The notes below the pieces were generated by a model. That model made no database searches. It saw only the letters and a program-made list of their open reading frames with translations, and was not told the origin of the DNA. A stretch of DNA of 64,000 nt from Thermoleptolyngbya sichuanensis A183 (GTDB taxonomy: Bacteria; Cyanobacteriota; Cyanobacteriia; Elainellales; Elainellaceae), in assembly GCF_013177315.1 (NCBI RefSeq), contig NZ_CP053661.1, positions 4,092,001 through 4,156,000 of the forward strand, in the 5' to 3' direction. Positions 9,098 to 18,357 of the stretch are shown one piece after another. Made by a program: the position numbers and the translations under genes. Each line of letters starts with the position of its first letter. The stretch's first letter is position 1.

Positions 9098-12000
9098 ATG
9101 GTCTACGACAAGGAACTTGAAATCCAACTGCAATTCTTGGAGGAAGCTCAAGAATATTTGAGGACGTTAGAATCTCGACTGCTCGGGCTGGCCCAAGCGA
9201 TTGATGCAGACAAGATCAACGAGGCACTGCGGGCTGCTCACTCTATTAAGGGGGGAGCGGGTCTAATGGGCTTTCAAAGCTTAAGTGATTTGGCGCATCG
9301 CCTAGAAGATGGGCTGAAGGTGTTGAAGGTGCAGCGCCAATCGTTGGAAGTAGATGGCAGTCTGGAGCAGCTTTTGTTGGAGTGTGTGGATGGGTTGGGG
9401 AGGGTGATTGCCTGCGATCGCCAAAGTCTGTCTACAGAGGGCGATCGCCCCCGTCCAACCATTGCCCCGGCTTGGCTGTTGGAACAGATTGAACCCGCCT
9501 ATCAGCAACTTCACGAGCGGCTAGGCACGCCCCAGGATGAAGATGCCTACTCGCTCCTATCTCCTGAAGACGGACAGGATATTATTCCCCTGCTGTTTGA
9601 AACCGAAGTCGAGGGCTGTTTGCAGCGGCTAGAATCGGCAATTCATGAACAGTCTCCCCGCCTAAAAGAAGAAGTCGAAATTTTGGCCCAGGAGCTAGAG
9701 GGCTTGGGGGAGATGCTCCAGATCGAGAGCTTTTCCCAACTGTGTCAGTCCATTGGTGTCCAAACGGCTCAAACAGAAGCGACCAATGCAACTGCCATTT
9801 CTACCTTGGCGCAGACGGCGTTGCAGGCTTGGCGGCGGGCGCAGGCGCTCGTTTTGACTGGCAACCTGGCAGCCATTCCTACGGCGATACAGCTTGAAAC
9901 CTCCGGGGCCGGGTCTTTTGCACCTTCCTGGAGCGCTGAAATGGCCGGAGCGTCGGCATTTGCAACGTCCTCTGATGATGAAATCACACTTCCTCTCGAA
10001 ACAATTGCTGCCCAGGCAGCAGACCATTCTGGGGTGCAAGAGGAAGTTGCGGCGGCAGATCATGCGGTTGCAGACTATGTCGATCTGGAATACGCAGGGG
10101 TGGACTATGGAGCGCCTGCAACAGAGCTGGCAACGACCGAAATCTCTGGTATCTCTGAAGGGTTGGATGGGGAAGAGATTGCCGATTTCACGCTTTCGGC
10201 TTCCTTATCTGAGCCGTCGGCACAGCCTCCTTTGTTAGAGGATCAGGTAGAGGATCAGGTCGGTGCTGATGTTGCGGGTCGCTCCCAGTCGGGCGATCGC
10301 CCCGTTGATCGTCCTGCTGATCGCCCCATCGTAGCCCCGGCTCAGCAAAGCCGCTGGAGCAGCAACGCACCCGCCACTGAGACGACCCAAGAGAATACGG
10401 TGCGGGTGTCGGTGCAGCAGTTGAACCAACTGAGTGACTTGTTTGGTGAGCTGACGATTGACCGCAACGCGCTCAACCTCTACCTCAAACGTCTTCGGAA
10501 TTTGACGCGGCTGCTAAACAACCGGGTGCAAACGCTAGAACAGGCTAGCTCCGAACTGCGAACGACCTACGATCGATTGGCGACTGATGTTGGGCGATCG
10601 CCCCTCTCCTCCGCCCTCAACCTGCTCCCAAGCAGTGAGGCGCGTGCTGCCCAGTCGGGCGATCGCCCCCAAATAGCCCAGCTCTACAACAGCCCCTCAG
10701 ACGTCAGCACCGAGCCAGCTCCAGCCCCAGCCACCAATCTGTTCCAGCAGATCCCATCCTCAGCTATTCCTCCTGGGTCTGAGCATCGTCCAGGGAGTGG
10801 GTTTGGCGCTGGGTTGGGCAATGGGTTTGATGCGCTGGAGCTAGATCGGTATGAAGATGTTCACTCGCTCTCGCAGGACATTCTAGAAACCATCGTCCAG
10901 GTTCAAGAAGTTACCACAGACATCGATCTGACCCTTGAGGAAGTCGAGCAGGCATCTCGCACCCTAGACAAAACAGCAAACCAACTCCAGTCTCGACTGA
11001 CTCAAATCCGGATGCGGCCGCTGTCTGACTTGGTTGACCGCTTCCCTCGCGCTCTGCGGGAACTGTGCTTGCAATATGGCAAGAAGGTGCGTCTTCAGGT
11101 CAATGGCGCTGGCACACTGATTGATCGCAACATCCTGGAAGCGCTCAATGATCCACTGATGCATTTGCTGCGAAATGCTTTCGATCATGGCATCGAAGAT
11201 CCGCAAACCCGGCTGGCTCAGGGCAAACCAGAAGAAGGCGTGATTAAAATTCAAGCCTTTCATCGGGGCAATCGCACATTTATCACCATCCAAGACGATG
11301 GACGAGGTATCCCGATTGAAAAAATCCGCGCCAAGGCGATCGCCATGGGGCTAGACCCTAGCTTGTTGGGGGTGGCCAGCGAAGAGGAACTCGTCTCCCT
11401 CATTTTTGAACCCGGTTTCAGTACCAAGGAACAGGTCACGTCGCTATCGGGTCGCGGCGTAGGCATGGATGTGGTGCGTGATCATCTCAAGCAAATTCGC
11501 GGCGATATTAAAGTAGAAACCAAAGCAGGGCAAGGCACAACGTTTACGCTCTCAGTGCCGTTCACGATGTCTGTTGTGCGCGTGCTAATTGCCGAAAGCA
11601 ACGACATGCTGATTGGCTTTCCGAGCGACGTGATTGGCGAAATGCTGAAGCTTGAGCCAGAGCATATTGTTCGGGTGGGCGACAGCGAAATGCTGAACGT
11701 GCAAGGCAACTTGATTCCGCTGGTGGTTCTATCACGCTGGCTCCGATTTCCTGGGCCGCGTCATCCCTATCGCCTAGAAACACCCCCTAGCATTAGCGAA
11801 CCAGTCGTGCTGCTGGTGGAACACAACAGTCAAATCTTTGGCATCCAAATCGAGTCTTGTTGGGGCGAACAGGAAACTGCGGTGCGCCGTATCCATAGCA
11901 CCATTCCGCTTCCTGCTGGCTTTAGCAACTGCACCATTCTGGGTGATGGGCGCGTTGTGCCGCTTGTCAATGTCCCAGAATTGCTGCACTGGATTGCCAG

Positions 12001-12511
12001 CACTGAGGCAGCCGGCCCAGTGGTGCCCAGGTCTTCCCAACTGGGCGATCGCCAGTTCAGCCTCATGGATGCCGATCGCCGATTGCTAGGTCGCGCTGTC
12101 CCAGTGGAGCAGCAGCCCGCCGTTCTGGTGGTAGACGATTCGATTAATGTCCGCCGATTTTTGGCACTCACTCTGGAGAAAGCGGGCTATCAGGTTGAGC
12201 AAGCAAAAGACGGGCAGGAAGCGGTCGAAAAGCTGCGGGCCGGGCTTCAGGTGAACGCGGTTGTGTGCGATATCGAAATGCCGCGTTTAGATGGCTACGG
12301 CTTTTTGGCGAAAGTGAAATCGGACCCGCAGTTTGAGCATTTGCCCGTCACCATGCTCACCTCACGCACGAGCGCCAAACATCGACAACTGGCGCTAAGC
12401 CTGGGGGCGATCGCCTATTTCTCAAAACCCTACAACGAGCAAACTCTCCTGACCACCTTGGCACAACACATTCATGACCCTTCTGAACTCTCTGCGAGCG
12501 CTGCGCTCTAA
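9098..12511 (+). CDS. pixL: CheA-type hybrid histidine kinase with C-terminal receiver, PixL-like
   Basis: This 1137-residue cytoplasmic kinase takes the MCP signal and phosphorylates the receivers. An HPt domain begins the protein, with the phosphorylatable H48 in AAHSIKGGAG. A long low-complexity linker (about 260-430) follows, then dimerisation and HATPase domains (NDPLMHLLRNAFDHG, DDGRGIP, SGRGVGMDVV), a CheW-like domain, and a C-terminal receiver (about 1003-1125) with D1058 in CDIEMPRLDG. The architecture matches cyanobacterial PixL/PilL. The linker contains many HIP1 sites, giving repeated SGDRP-like peptides. Its 3' end overlaps the next gene by 38 bp. Confidence 0.93.
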   Translation: MVYDKELEIQLQFLEEAQEYLRTLESRLLGLAQAIDADKINEALRAAHSIKGGAGLMGFQSLSDLAHRLEDGLKVLKVQRQSLEVDGSLEQLLLECVDGLGRVIACDRQSLSTEGDRPRPTIAPAWLLEQIEPAYQQLHERLGTPQDEDAYSLLSPEDGQDIIPLLFETEVEGCLQRLESAIHEQSPRLKEEVEILAQELEGLGEMLQIESFSQLCQSIGVQTAQTEATNATAISTLAQTALQAWRRAQALVLTGNLAAIPTAIQLETSGAGSFAPSWSAEMAGASAFATSSDDEITLPLETIAAQAADHSGVQEEVAAADHAVADYVDLEYAGVDYGAPATELATTEISGISEGLDGEEIADFTLSASLSEPSAQPPLLEDQVEDQVGADVAGRSQSGDRPVDRPADRPIVAPAQQSRWSSNAPATETTQENTVRVSVQQLNQLSDLFGELTIDRNALNLYLKRLRNLTRLLNNRVQTLEQASSELRTTYDRLATDVGRSPLSSALNLLPSSEARAAQSGDRPQIAQLYNSPSDVSTEPAPAPATNLFQQIPSSAIPPGSEHRPGSGFGAGLGNGFDALELDRYEDVHSLSQDILETIVQVQEVTTDIDLTLEEVEQASRTLDKTANQLQSRLTQIRMRPLSDLVDRFPRALRELCLQYGKKVRLQVNGAGTLIDRNILEALNDPLMHLLRNAFDHGIEDPQTRLAQGKPEEGVIKIQAFHRGNRTFITIQDDGRGIPIEKIRAKAIAMGLDPSLLGVASEEELVSLIFEPGFSTKEQVTSLSGRGVGMDVVRDHLKQIRGDIKVETKAGQGTTFTLSVPFTMSVVRVLIAESNDMLIGFPSDVIGEMLKLEPEHIVRVGDSEMLNVQGNLIPLVVLSRWLRFPGPRHPYRLETPPSISEPVVLLVEHNSQIFGIQIESCWGEQETAVRRIHSTIPLPAGFSNCTILGDGRVVPLVNVPELLHWIASTEAAGPVVPRSSQLGDRQFSLMDADRRLLGRAVPVEQQPAVLVVDDSINVRRFLALTLEKAGYQVEQAKDGQEAVEKLRAGLQVNAVVCDIEMPRLDGYGFLAKVKSDPQFEHLPVTMLTSRTSAKHRQLALSLGAIAYFSKPYNEQTLLTTLAQHIHDPSELSASAAL

Positions 12512-13055
12512 ACCCGTCGAGATCACTCGTCAACTGCTGGTTTTCCCGCTGCGGCAGGAACTGTTCGCCCTGCCATTAGCAATCGTGCATCGGGTCATCG
12601 AAATCGACCGTCTCTATGCCCAGCAAGAAGGAACGGGGACGGCGATCGCCCTCGATCATGACCAAAATATTCCCGTCTTAAACCTCCAGCAGCGCATCTT
12701 TGCGAACACACCAACATCCACTCAATGCTTAGAACCCGGAACGCAGATTGACCCACAAGAGGTCACAAAATATTCCACGCTTGGGCAAACCTTCAGCCAC
12801 ACTGTTACGACCCAATACCTAATTCTGGTCTACAGCCTGCAAGGGGATGTCATTGGGCTACAAATTGATGGGCCACCCGCTCTCAAGCGCTTCACAGAAT
12901 CCGCCTTCAAGCCATTGTCTGTGCTTTACCAGCAAGAAGGCGGAATTCGCTGCGTCAGCGGACTGATTCTGCCCACAGACGACAGCCCGCCCATTTTTTT
13001 GCTCAACTTGGCGCAGGTTTTGCAGCCACCGTCAGCCCTGCTGGGCGCAGGATAA
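12474..13055 (+). CDS. CheW-like protein at the end of the pix operon
   Basis: This 193-residue protein has a CheW-like core (about 18-185): LLVFPLRQELFALPL, IPVLNLQQRIF, and a C-terminal part ending in NLAQVLQPP. The Synechocystis pixGHIJL set does not include this gene, so it is an accessory coupling or scaffold protein. The start used overlaps pixL by 38 bp, an unusually long overlap for a coupled pair. No later ATG or GTG starts the CheW fold better, and the first strand begins soon after, so I keep it. Confidence 0.72.
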   Translation: MTLLNSLRALRSKPVEITRQLLVFPLRQELFALPLAIVHRVIEIDRLYAQQEGTGTAIALDHDQNIPVLNLQQRIFANTPTSTQCLEPGTQIDPQEVTKYSTLGQTFSHTVTTQYLILVYSLQGDVIGLQIDGPPALKRFTESAFKPLSVLYQQEGGIRCVSGLILPTDDSPPIFLLNLAQVLQPPSALLGAG

Positions 13056-13228
13056 GCGGAGGGCAGAACAGGATCAAATCTGCATTTCTGCAACAATCCT
13101 GCAATAATTATTGATTCTTGTGGATTAAGCCCCTTCTACGGGCAGTTCGGTTTGCTGGATAACAGCGCCCTGCGCTCCTTTCTAGATAGTTTTGGATAGG
13201 TTTTTAAGATACGCTTTTTTAGATACCT

Positions 13229-13873
13229 ATGCTAAGACCTATCTTGCTGGCGCTGTTTTCAGCAGTTTTCGGCGTGCTGCTCTGCCTTGGGGGCTACCGC
13301 TTTTTTATGGTGATGCTGCCCGTCTGGTCGTTTTTTGCGGGGCTGTGGCTGGGCGCAAAGGCCGTGTTTCTGCTGCTAGGCGGCGGCTTTTTGGCTACCA
13401 CGACGGGGCTAACGGTCGGGCTGGTGCTGGGAATTTTGCTGGCAATTTTTTGCTGGCAGTTCTATGAAGTGGGCGTGGCGCTGATGGGCGGAGCTACGGG
13501 TGCGCTGTTTGGATCAAGCATCATGGCTATTCTTGGCTTTCAGCAGGGGACGTTGCCCGCGCTGGTGGCCCTCGGATCGGGGCTGGTGCTGGGGGTCTTG
13601 ACCTACGTGCGAAACTGGCAGAAGTATATTGTCATGCTGCTGTCTGCTCAGGGCGGAGCAAATGCGCTGGTGCTGTCGCTGCTGCTGCTGAATGGGCGCG
13701 TCTCGATTGAGGATTTGAAGAACGCAGGCAACACGCTGCTGCCCATTTTCCGGGATTCGTGGTTTTGGCTGCTGCTGTGGAGCGGGCTGGCGATCGCCGG
13801 ATTTCTCTACCAACTGCGGCGCTATCGCAGCGTGGAGTTTGCCAAGCAAGAGTTTGTCCGCTTTTGGATGTAG
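13229..13873 (+). CDS. Multi-pass membrane protein, DUF4203-like
   Basis: This 214-residue protein has about seven hydrophobic helices, many with small-residue motifs such as GATGALFGSSIM and LGSGLVLGVLTY. The pattern resembles the DUF4203/TMEM198-like family, whose function in bacteria is unknown. It is separated from the pix operon by 173 bp and followed by other small membrane proteins. No catalytic motif is seen. Confidence 0.7.
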   Translation: MLRPILLALFSAVFGVLLCLGGYRFFMVMLPVWSFFAGLWLGAKAVFLLLGGGFLATTTGLTVGLVLGILLAIFCWQFYEVGVALMGGATGALFGSSIMAILGFQQGTLPALVALGSGLVLGVLTYVRNWQKYIVMLLSAQGGANALVLSLLLLNGRVSIEDLKNAGNTLLPIFRDSWFWLLLWSGLAIAGFLYQLRRYRSVEFAKQEFVRFWM

Positions 13874-14047
13874 GAGGCTGGTGCTAGGCTGTTTACTTAA
13901 GGTATGAGAGCTTATCTGCAAGCATGTACTTATCTGCAAGTAGAACGTCGAGGAACCAACTGTTCAAAACTGTTCAAAAGTTGGATTAAGTCAAAAATTT
14001 GGATTAAAACGATTCAAGTCTTATCTACTTAAGCTTGCCCTGAAACT

Positions 14048-14746
14048 ATGTTTTTTTATGATCCGATCTACTTACTTTGGGTGATGCTACCCACGATACT
14101 AATTTCCATGCTGGTTCAGGCTCGTCTCAAAAGCGCCTTTGCCAAGTGGAGCCAAGTGCCCAACAGCGAACGCTACACCGGAATGCAGGTTGCTCAGACC
14201 ATTTTTAATCGCACGTCGCTGAAGTCGATTCCGCTGGAGCCAACGCGCGGCTCCCTGACCGACCACTACGACCCGCGAACCAACGTGGTGCGGCTATCGG
14301 AACCCGTGTGCGCCCAGCCGTCGGTTGCATCAATGGCGATCGCCGCCCATGAGTTGGGGCATGTACAGCAATACCAGACGGGTTCGCCGATGATCGCTGC
14401 CCGCAGTTTCTTGCTGCCTGCGCTGCAATTCACGCCGACCATTTCCTACATGGCCTTCTTGCTGGGCTTCATGTTTGGCATGGTGGGGCTAATGTGGATT
14501 GGGGTTCTCATGTTTGGGCTGATGGTGGTCTTTTCCCTGCTGACGGTGCCGATTGAAATCGATGCTAGCCGTCGGGGGCTAAAGCTGCTAGAGGATGCGG
14601 GGCTGCTGGATACGCCAGAGGAGCGTCAGGGAGCCAGACAGATGCTCGGTGCCGCAGGCTGGACCTACATCGCTGCTGCTGCCACTTCTATCATGCAACT
14701 ACTCTACTACGTTAGCCTGACCCAGCGCAGCCGTCGCCGCTACTAG
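14048..14746 (+). CDS. Membrane zinc metallopeptidase, YugP family
   Basis: This 232-residue integral membrane protein has the zinc-binding HExxH motif as HELGH (H101, E102, H105) within MAIAAHELGHVQQY. An N-terminal helix lies at about 5-25, and hydrophobic segments follow the metal site (about 117-185). E173 in PIEIDAS is a likely third zinc ligand region, as in related HExxH membrane peptidases. Length and layout fit the YugP family, whose substrates are unknown. The next gene starts 17 bp downstream. Confidence 0.86.
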   Translation: MFFYDPIYLLWVMLPTILISMLVQARLKSAFAKWSQVPNSERYTGMQVAQTIFNRTSLKSIPLEPTRGSLTDHYDPRTNVVRLSEPVCAQPSVASMAIAAHELGHVQQYQTGSPMIAARSFLLPALQFTPTISYMAFLLGFMFGMVGLMWIGVLMFGLMVVFSLLTVPIEIDASRRGLKLLEDAGLLDTPEERQGARQMLGAAGWTYIAAAATSIMQLLYYVSLTQRSRRRY

Positions 14747-14763
14747 ATCCTATTCGCACGCCC

Positions 14764-15159
14764 ATGCCTGACGCGCCCCGCAACCTGAACAACGAACTCG
14801 CGAAAGAGCGCAACCGAGCCGCCGCCGAACGCACGCTGCTAGCATGGATTCGTACCTCGCTCTCGCTGATTGGCTTTGGCTTTGGCATTGACCAGATTGT
14901 GACGGCGATTCAGCGAACCCGCAGGCTTGACTATCTGGGGACAATGTACCTAGCGAGAATCACTGGGCTGGCATTCATCGCGGTCGGGCTGTATGCCATG
15001 CTATCGGCGACGATTGAACATCGCCAGGAGTTGCGGCGCATTCAGCGAGACGACTACCTCTACACACCGCGACGCTCCAACGCGCTGGTCGTGGCGATCG
15101 CCCTGATGGTGATTGGCATCTTCGCCTTCCTGGGAATTATCATCAGCACTCTGAACTAG
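14764..15159 (+). CDS. DUF202/YidH-family small membrane protein
   Basis: This 131-residue protein starts with a polar segment carrying the family signature (LAKERNRAAAERTLLAWIRT), followed by three hydrophobic helices. This is the standard YidH/DUF202 layout. Function is unknown. It is likely co-transcribed with the zinc peptidase (17 bp gap). Confidence 0.85.
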   Translation: MPDAPRNLNNELAKERNRAAAERTLLAWIRTSLSLIGFGFGIDQIVTAIQRTRRLDYLGTMYLARITGLAFIAVGLYAMLSATIEHRQELRRIQRDDYLYTPRRSNALVVAIALMVIGIFAFLGIIISTLN

Positions 15160-15288
15160 CCCCCTGCCTTGCTCGCCGCGGCAGACTAGAATATCGCCCC
15201 CAAAAAATTTGCAAAAATCTTTGGCCCAGGTTGACAAACGGTGACCTCTCACACACAATAGTAGTTACGCTTTTTTGGAGCGTGTTTT

Positions 15289-15360
15289 GCGGGTATAGCT
15301 CAGTGGTAGAGCGTCACCTTGCCAAGGTGAATGTCGCGCGTTCGAATCGCGTTACCCGCT
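15289..15360 (+). tRNA. tRNA-Gly (anticodon GCC)
   Basis: This is a 72-nt cloverleaf. The acceptor arm GCGGGTA pairs with TACCCGC, the D arm is GCTCAGTGGTAGAGC, the anticodon stem is TCACC/GGTGA with loop TTGCCAA, and the T arm contains GTTCGAATC. The discriminator is T and the CCA end is not encoded. Confidence 0.97.
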
Positions 15361-15834
15361 TTGTTTCCGACCTAGTGCTAAGAGTCAGTGGTGGTTTGGG
15401 AATGAGTTCAATCTGCTGCAAGGTTGTGCTGAGTAGGCGCTGCTGAACCAGCGTGTCTGATGCGTTCGCTTTTAGCATCTTCGTGAATCAAGACACCTTT
15501 CTGCTCGGTTTTCGCTGGGCTTGCAGGCTTTATCCAAGCTTAAGCGAATTTTCCACTGATCTCTCAGCTTGCCCCTGTAGGATGAGTCTAGAGAGTCTTA
15601 CCAGTACTGATGACACGACGGGTTGGATGGGCTGGGAAGCGGGCGATCGCGCTCGTGTTTCTCTGGCCACATCTTTCACTCCACGTTTCTCAGTCCACGG
15701 TTTTCTGTCACTGACTCCCGCAAACAGGAATGTTAGAATCGGGCTGAATCTGGGTATTCGCAACCCCAGTTCCTGGCAGAAGCTCTGAGAAAAGTCTGGG
15801 TCGCTGCCTAGAAGCCTGTCTAGGATCACGCATC

Positions 15835-15974
15835 AGAGCTAATTTATGAAGCAAATCTTAAGAAGCCTGAAACTCTTGGCATGTGTGGCTTTGAGGTCAT
15901 GTTTGCCCAGGAAAAGCGGTTTCTCGGAAATCCTTGATTAACAAGGCTTTCAGGCTCCTTTACAAATTAGCTCT
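15835..15974. repeat. Nested inverted repeat of ~140 bp (MITE-like or structured RNA candidate)
   Basis: The outer arms are AGAGCTAATTT (15835-15845) and AAATTAGCTCT (15964-15974), an exact reverse complement. Inner arms AGCCTGAAA (15864-15872) and TTTCAGGCT (15948-15956) are also exact. No coding frame spans it and no clear target duplication flanks it. Confidence 0.65.
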
Positions 15975-16021
15975 CAAGTCACACCCAAACCAACCTCTCT
16001 GACGAGGGTTGGAGGATGGGT

Positions 16022-16066
16022 CGGTTGACGATAGTCCGGTTGACGATAGTCCGGTTGACGATAGTC
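16022..16066. repeat. Tandem repeat, 15 bp x 3
   Basis: There are three perfect copies of CGGTTGACGATAGTC in the non-coding gap before the 16207 gene. Confidence 0.95.
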
Positions 16067-16206
16067 AATGAATCATGGTTTAGCGCTGGTTCGTCTGCGG
16101 CTGCGCGGGAAGGGCGATCGCCCCCAGCGGCTTTTGGGTTCACGGTCGTGGCTCCCAAGGCGCTAGACCCTGCACCGCTTGCATCACACTCACCGCTGCT
16201 CTGCTT

Positions 16207-16614
16207 GTGCAAACTCAGAAACCCCACAAAATCGACCTAAACGGCGACTACCCCTGTCCCTGTCGTCGTCGGGGCAAGCTGACACCCATCGCCCTGACGG
16301 ATGCCTTTGGCTGCGACCGATGTCAGCAAATTTTCGTCGTGCAAGACAGCGGGCATACGATTGAGCAGCTTTCGACCAACTATCCCTACAAGCGGGCGTG
16401 GCGCTGGAACGGGCATCAGTGGATTGTGGTGAACCCATCCCTGGGAAAGGGCTATGTGCCGCTGACGCTGCTGTTCATGTTTGCGCTGGTGTTTCTGCTG
16501 CTGCTGACCACGCTGAGCGCACCCGCTGCCTCTCAGGTGGCGTTTCGGGTGGTGGCGGCGCTGGTGCTGTCGGTCATGCTGGCGTTTATGCTGTGGCTAG
16601 CCTGTCGGCGATAG
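16207..16614 (+). CDS. Zinc-ribbon-like small membrane protein, unknown function
   Basis: This 135-residue protein starts at GTG. I do not recognise a named family. The N-terminal half has paired cysteines (CPC near residue 17 and CDRC near 36), which could form a zinc ribbon. The C-terminal half has two strongly hydrophobic helices and ends LWLACRR. Coding quality is good over the whole length. The start is uncertain because no strong ribosome site is seen and no ATG is nearby. Confidence 0.65.
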   Translation: MQTQKPHKIDLNGDYPCPCRRRGKLTPIALTDAFGCDRCQQIFVVQDSGHTIEQLSTNYPYKRAWRWNGHQWIVVNPSLGKGYVPLTLLFMFALVFLLLLTTLSAPAASQVAFRVVAALVLSVMLAFMLWLACRR

Positions 16615-16660
16615 TCCGCCGAAAACCCAGTCCTGCTAATCCCTCATGGGCTGCAACGTC

Positions 16661-16735
16661 ACCAAGCTGTCACTGACCAAACTGTCACTGACCAAACTGT
16701 CACTGACCAAACTGTCACTGACCAAACTGTCACTG
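16661..16735. repeat. Tandem repeat, 15 bp x 5
   Basis: There are five copies of ACCAAACTGTCACTG (the first has AAG in place of AAA), starting 46 bp after the 16614 stop. The rest of the gap to 16989 holds looser duplications such as TTTAGCGCAATA and AGCTTTACAG. Confidence 0.95.
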
Positions 16736-16989
16736 AAATGTGATTAGGATAGGGCGATCGCGCTGTGCTACTGCAAAGTGCTACTGAGCGATTCCCTAAA
16801 AGCTTTACAGTCTTGAGCTTTACAGCCGTGAGCCTTACAGGTTAAAGCTGTATTAGTGCAATGGATTTAGCGCAATAGATTAGTGCAATAGATTTAGCGC
16901 AATACACAGATTATCGAGTCATCGAGGCGATACTTGTGCAATTCATTGTCTAATGCAGTGAATGGCAGCGTTTTTCACAGTTCTTTACC

Positions 16990-18258
16990 GTGTTTTCTAA
17001 CAGTCAGGATTCTTTAGATTCCCCAGCCGATTTGCTGACCACGCTTCATCGGGCTTATGCAGCGGCGGGACATTTGGCTGCGATGAAAGGGGGCGATCGC
17101 AGTCGGGCGCTCCAGATTATGGCGGAAGTGCTGAAGGATCAGCAGGACGATATTCTTGAGGCCAACACGCTAGATCTCGAAGCCAGCCGAGAAATGGCCG
17201 TGCCCGATCTGGTGCTGGAATGGCTGAAGCTCACGCCGGAGCGGATCGAGGCGGTGGTCAAGATTTTGCAACGCCTTTCGGAACTGGCAGACCCCACGCA
17301 GCAAATGCTGACGATTCCCTATTCCCTCAGTCATTCTCAGTCCTATTGCCAACTGATGCCGCTGGGGGTGATTGCGCTGGTGTATGAGGCGTTTCCCGAA
17401 CTGGGGGCGATCGCCGCTGGGCTGTGTATTCGCACGGGCAACAGCATCGTCCTGCGGGGCAGCAGCGAGGCCAGCAACTCCAACCAGGCGATCGCCAGCA
17501 CGCTGAAACTCGCCCTCCAGGAAGCCGGCCTGCCCACCGATGCCCTCGGCTGGATTCCGACTGACCAGGGCGACTCAATCCGCGAACTGGTGACCCAAGA
17601 TGCCTACGTTAATCTAGTCATTCCCTATGGTCGCGTGAGCCTGGTGAACCAAGTGATCCGCCAGGCCACTGTGCCTGTGCTAAAAACGGCAATTGGCAAC
17701 TGCTATCTCTACTGGTCGCCCTCCGGCAGCCTGGATCTGGCCCGGAGCATGATTCTAGACAGCCACCAGAGCGAACCTGATCCAGTCAACGCCATCGAGA
17801 AGGTGCTGATCAGCACTCACCACGACCCCAACACGCTACAAGCCCTGTGGCGCAGCCTGCGCGAAAAAGGCTTTCACCTGCGGGGCGATGCGGGGCTGGT
17901 GGCGGAGTTTCCGGATCTGGTACTGACGGAAGACGACGAGTGGCCGCGCCCCTACCTGGACAACACGATTGCCTTCCGTTCGGTCAGCGGACTGGAAGAG
18001 GCGATCGCCCTGATGAATCGCTACAGCAGCGGCCACGCCGACTGCCTGGTGACCGAATCCTACCAGGAAAGCCACCAGTTTGCCCTGCATATCAACAGCG
18101 CCACGACCTATATCAACGCCTCGCCCCGGTTCTATCGCAACCCCAAGCAGGGCAGCCCCATCGCCCTCGGCATGTCCAACCAAAAAGGACATCGGCGCGG
18201 GCTAATCACGCTAGAAACGCTGACCACGCTGAAGTATGTGGTACAGGGGAGCGGCTGA
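16990..18258 (+). CDS. ProA-like (glutamate-5-semialdehyde dehydrogenase family) protein lacking the usual catalytic Cys
   Basis: This 422-residue protein starts at GTG and is collinear with gamma-glutamyl phosphate reductase (ProA), which makes glutamate semialdehyde for proline. Family landmarks are present: YEAFPELGAIAAGLCIRTGN, LRGSSEASNSN, VIPYGRVSLV, AIGNCYLYW and INASPRFY. However, the segment that normally reads PGVCNA-type, with the nucleophilic Cys, reads EPDPVNAIEK here, so Val266 stands where that Cys is expected. Either this is a ProA paralogue with another role or its chemistry differs. Cyanobacteria commonly carry two ProA-like genes, which fits a divergent paralogue. It is convergent with aroA. 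Confidence 0.8.
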   Translation: MFSNSQDSLDSPADLLTTLHRAYAAAGHLAAMKGGDRSRALQIMAEVLKDQQDDILEANTLDLEASREMAVPDLVLEWLKLTPERIEAVVKILQRLSELADPTQQMLTIPYSLSHSQSYCQLMPLGVIALVYEAFPELGAIAAGLCIRTGNSIVLRGSSEASNSNQAIASTLKLALQEAGLPTDALGWIPTDQGDSIRELVTQDAYVNLVIPYGRVSLVNQVIRQATVPVLKTAIGNCYLYWSPSGSLDLARSMILDSHQSEPDPVNAIEKVLISTHHDPNTLQALWRSLREKGFHLRGDAGLVAEFPDLVLTEDDEWPRPYLDNTIAFRSVSGLEEAIALMNRYSSGHADCLVTESYQESHQFALHINSATTYINASPRFYRNPKQGSPIALGMSNQKGHRRGLITLETLTTLKYVVQGSG

Positions 18259-18261
18259 GGA

Positions 18262-18345
18262 GGAAGAACGAAGAGAGAAGAACGAAGAGAGAAGAGGTTC
18301 TGTTTTTCATTCTTCGTTTTTCGTTCTTCGTTCTTCTTTTTTCCG
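18262..18345. terminator. Purine/pyrimidine inverted array between proA-like and aroA
   Basis: Directly after the stop comes a purine run built on GAAGAACGAAGAGA (to about 18296), then GTTCTGTTTTTC, then the complementary pyrimidine run CTTCGTTCTTCTTTTTT. The arms can fold into a long hairpin ending in a T-tract, suitable as a terminator for the forward gene. The same sequence family occurs near 43984 and 59000. Confidence 0.6.
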
Positions 18346-18357
18346 TCTCTCGCCCCC

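Larger units (their letters stand above)
15361..16206. other. Long non-coding gap after tRNA-Gly, rich in repeats
   Basis: There are 846 bp with only composition-poor open frames that do not look like proteins. It contains a small hairpin (CCTAGA/TCTAGG, 15807-15824), a ~140 bp nested inverted repeat (15835-15974) and a 15-bp tandem triplication (16022-16066). Confidence 0.6.

Noticed and set aside
15453-15788. 111-codon forward frame after tRNA-Gly
   Set aside because: No family-like segments, unusual composition, and it overlaps repeat-rich non-coding sequence.
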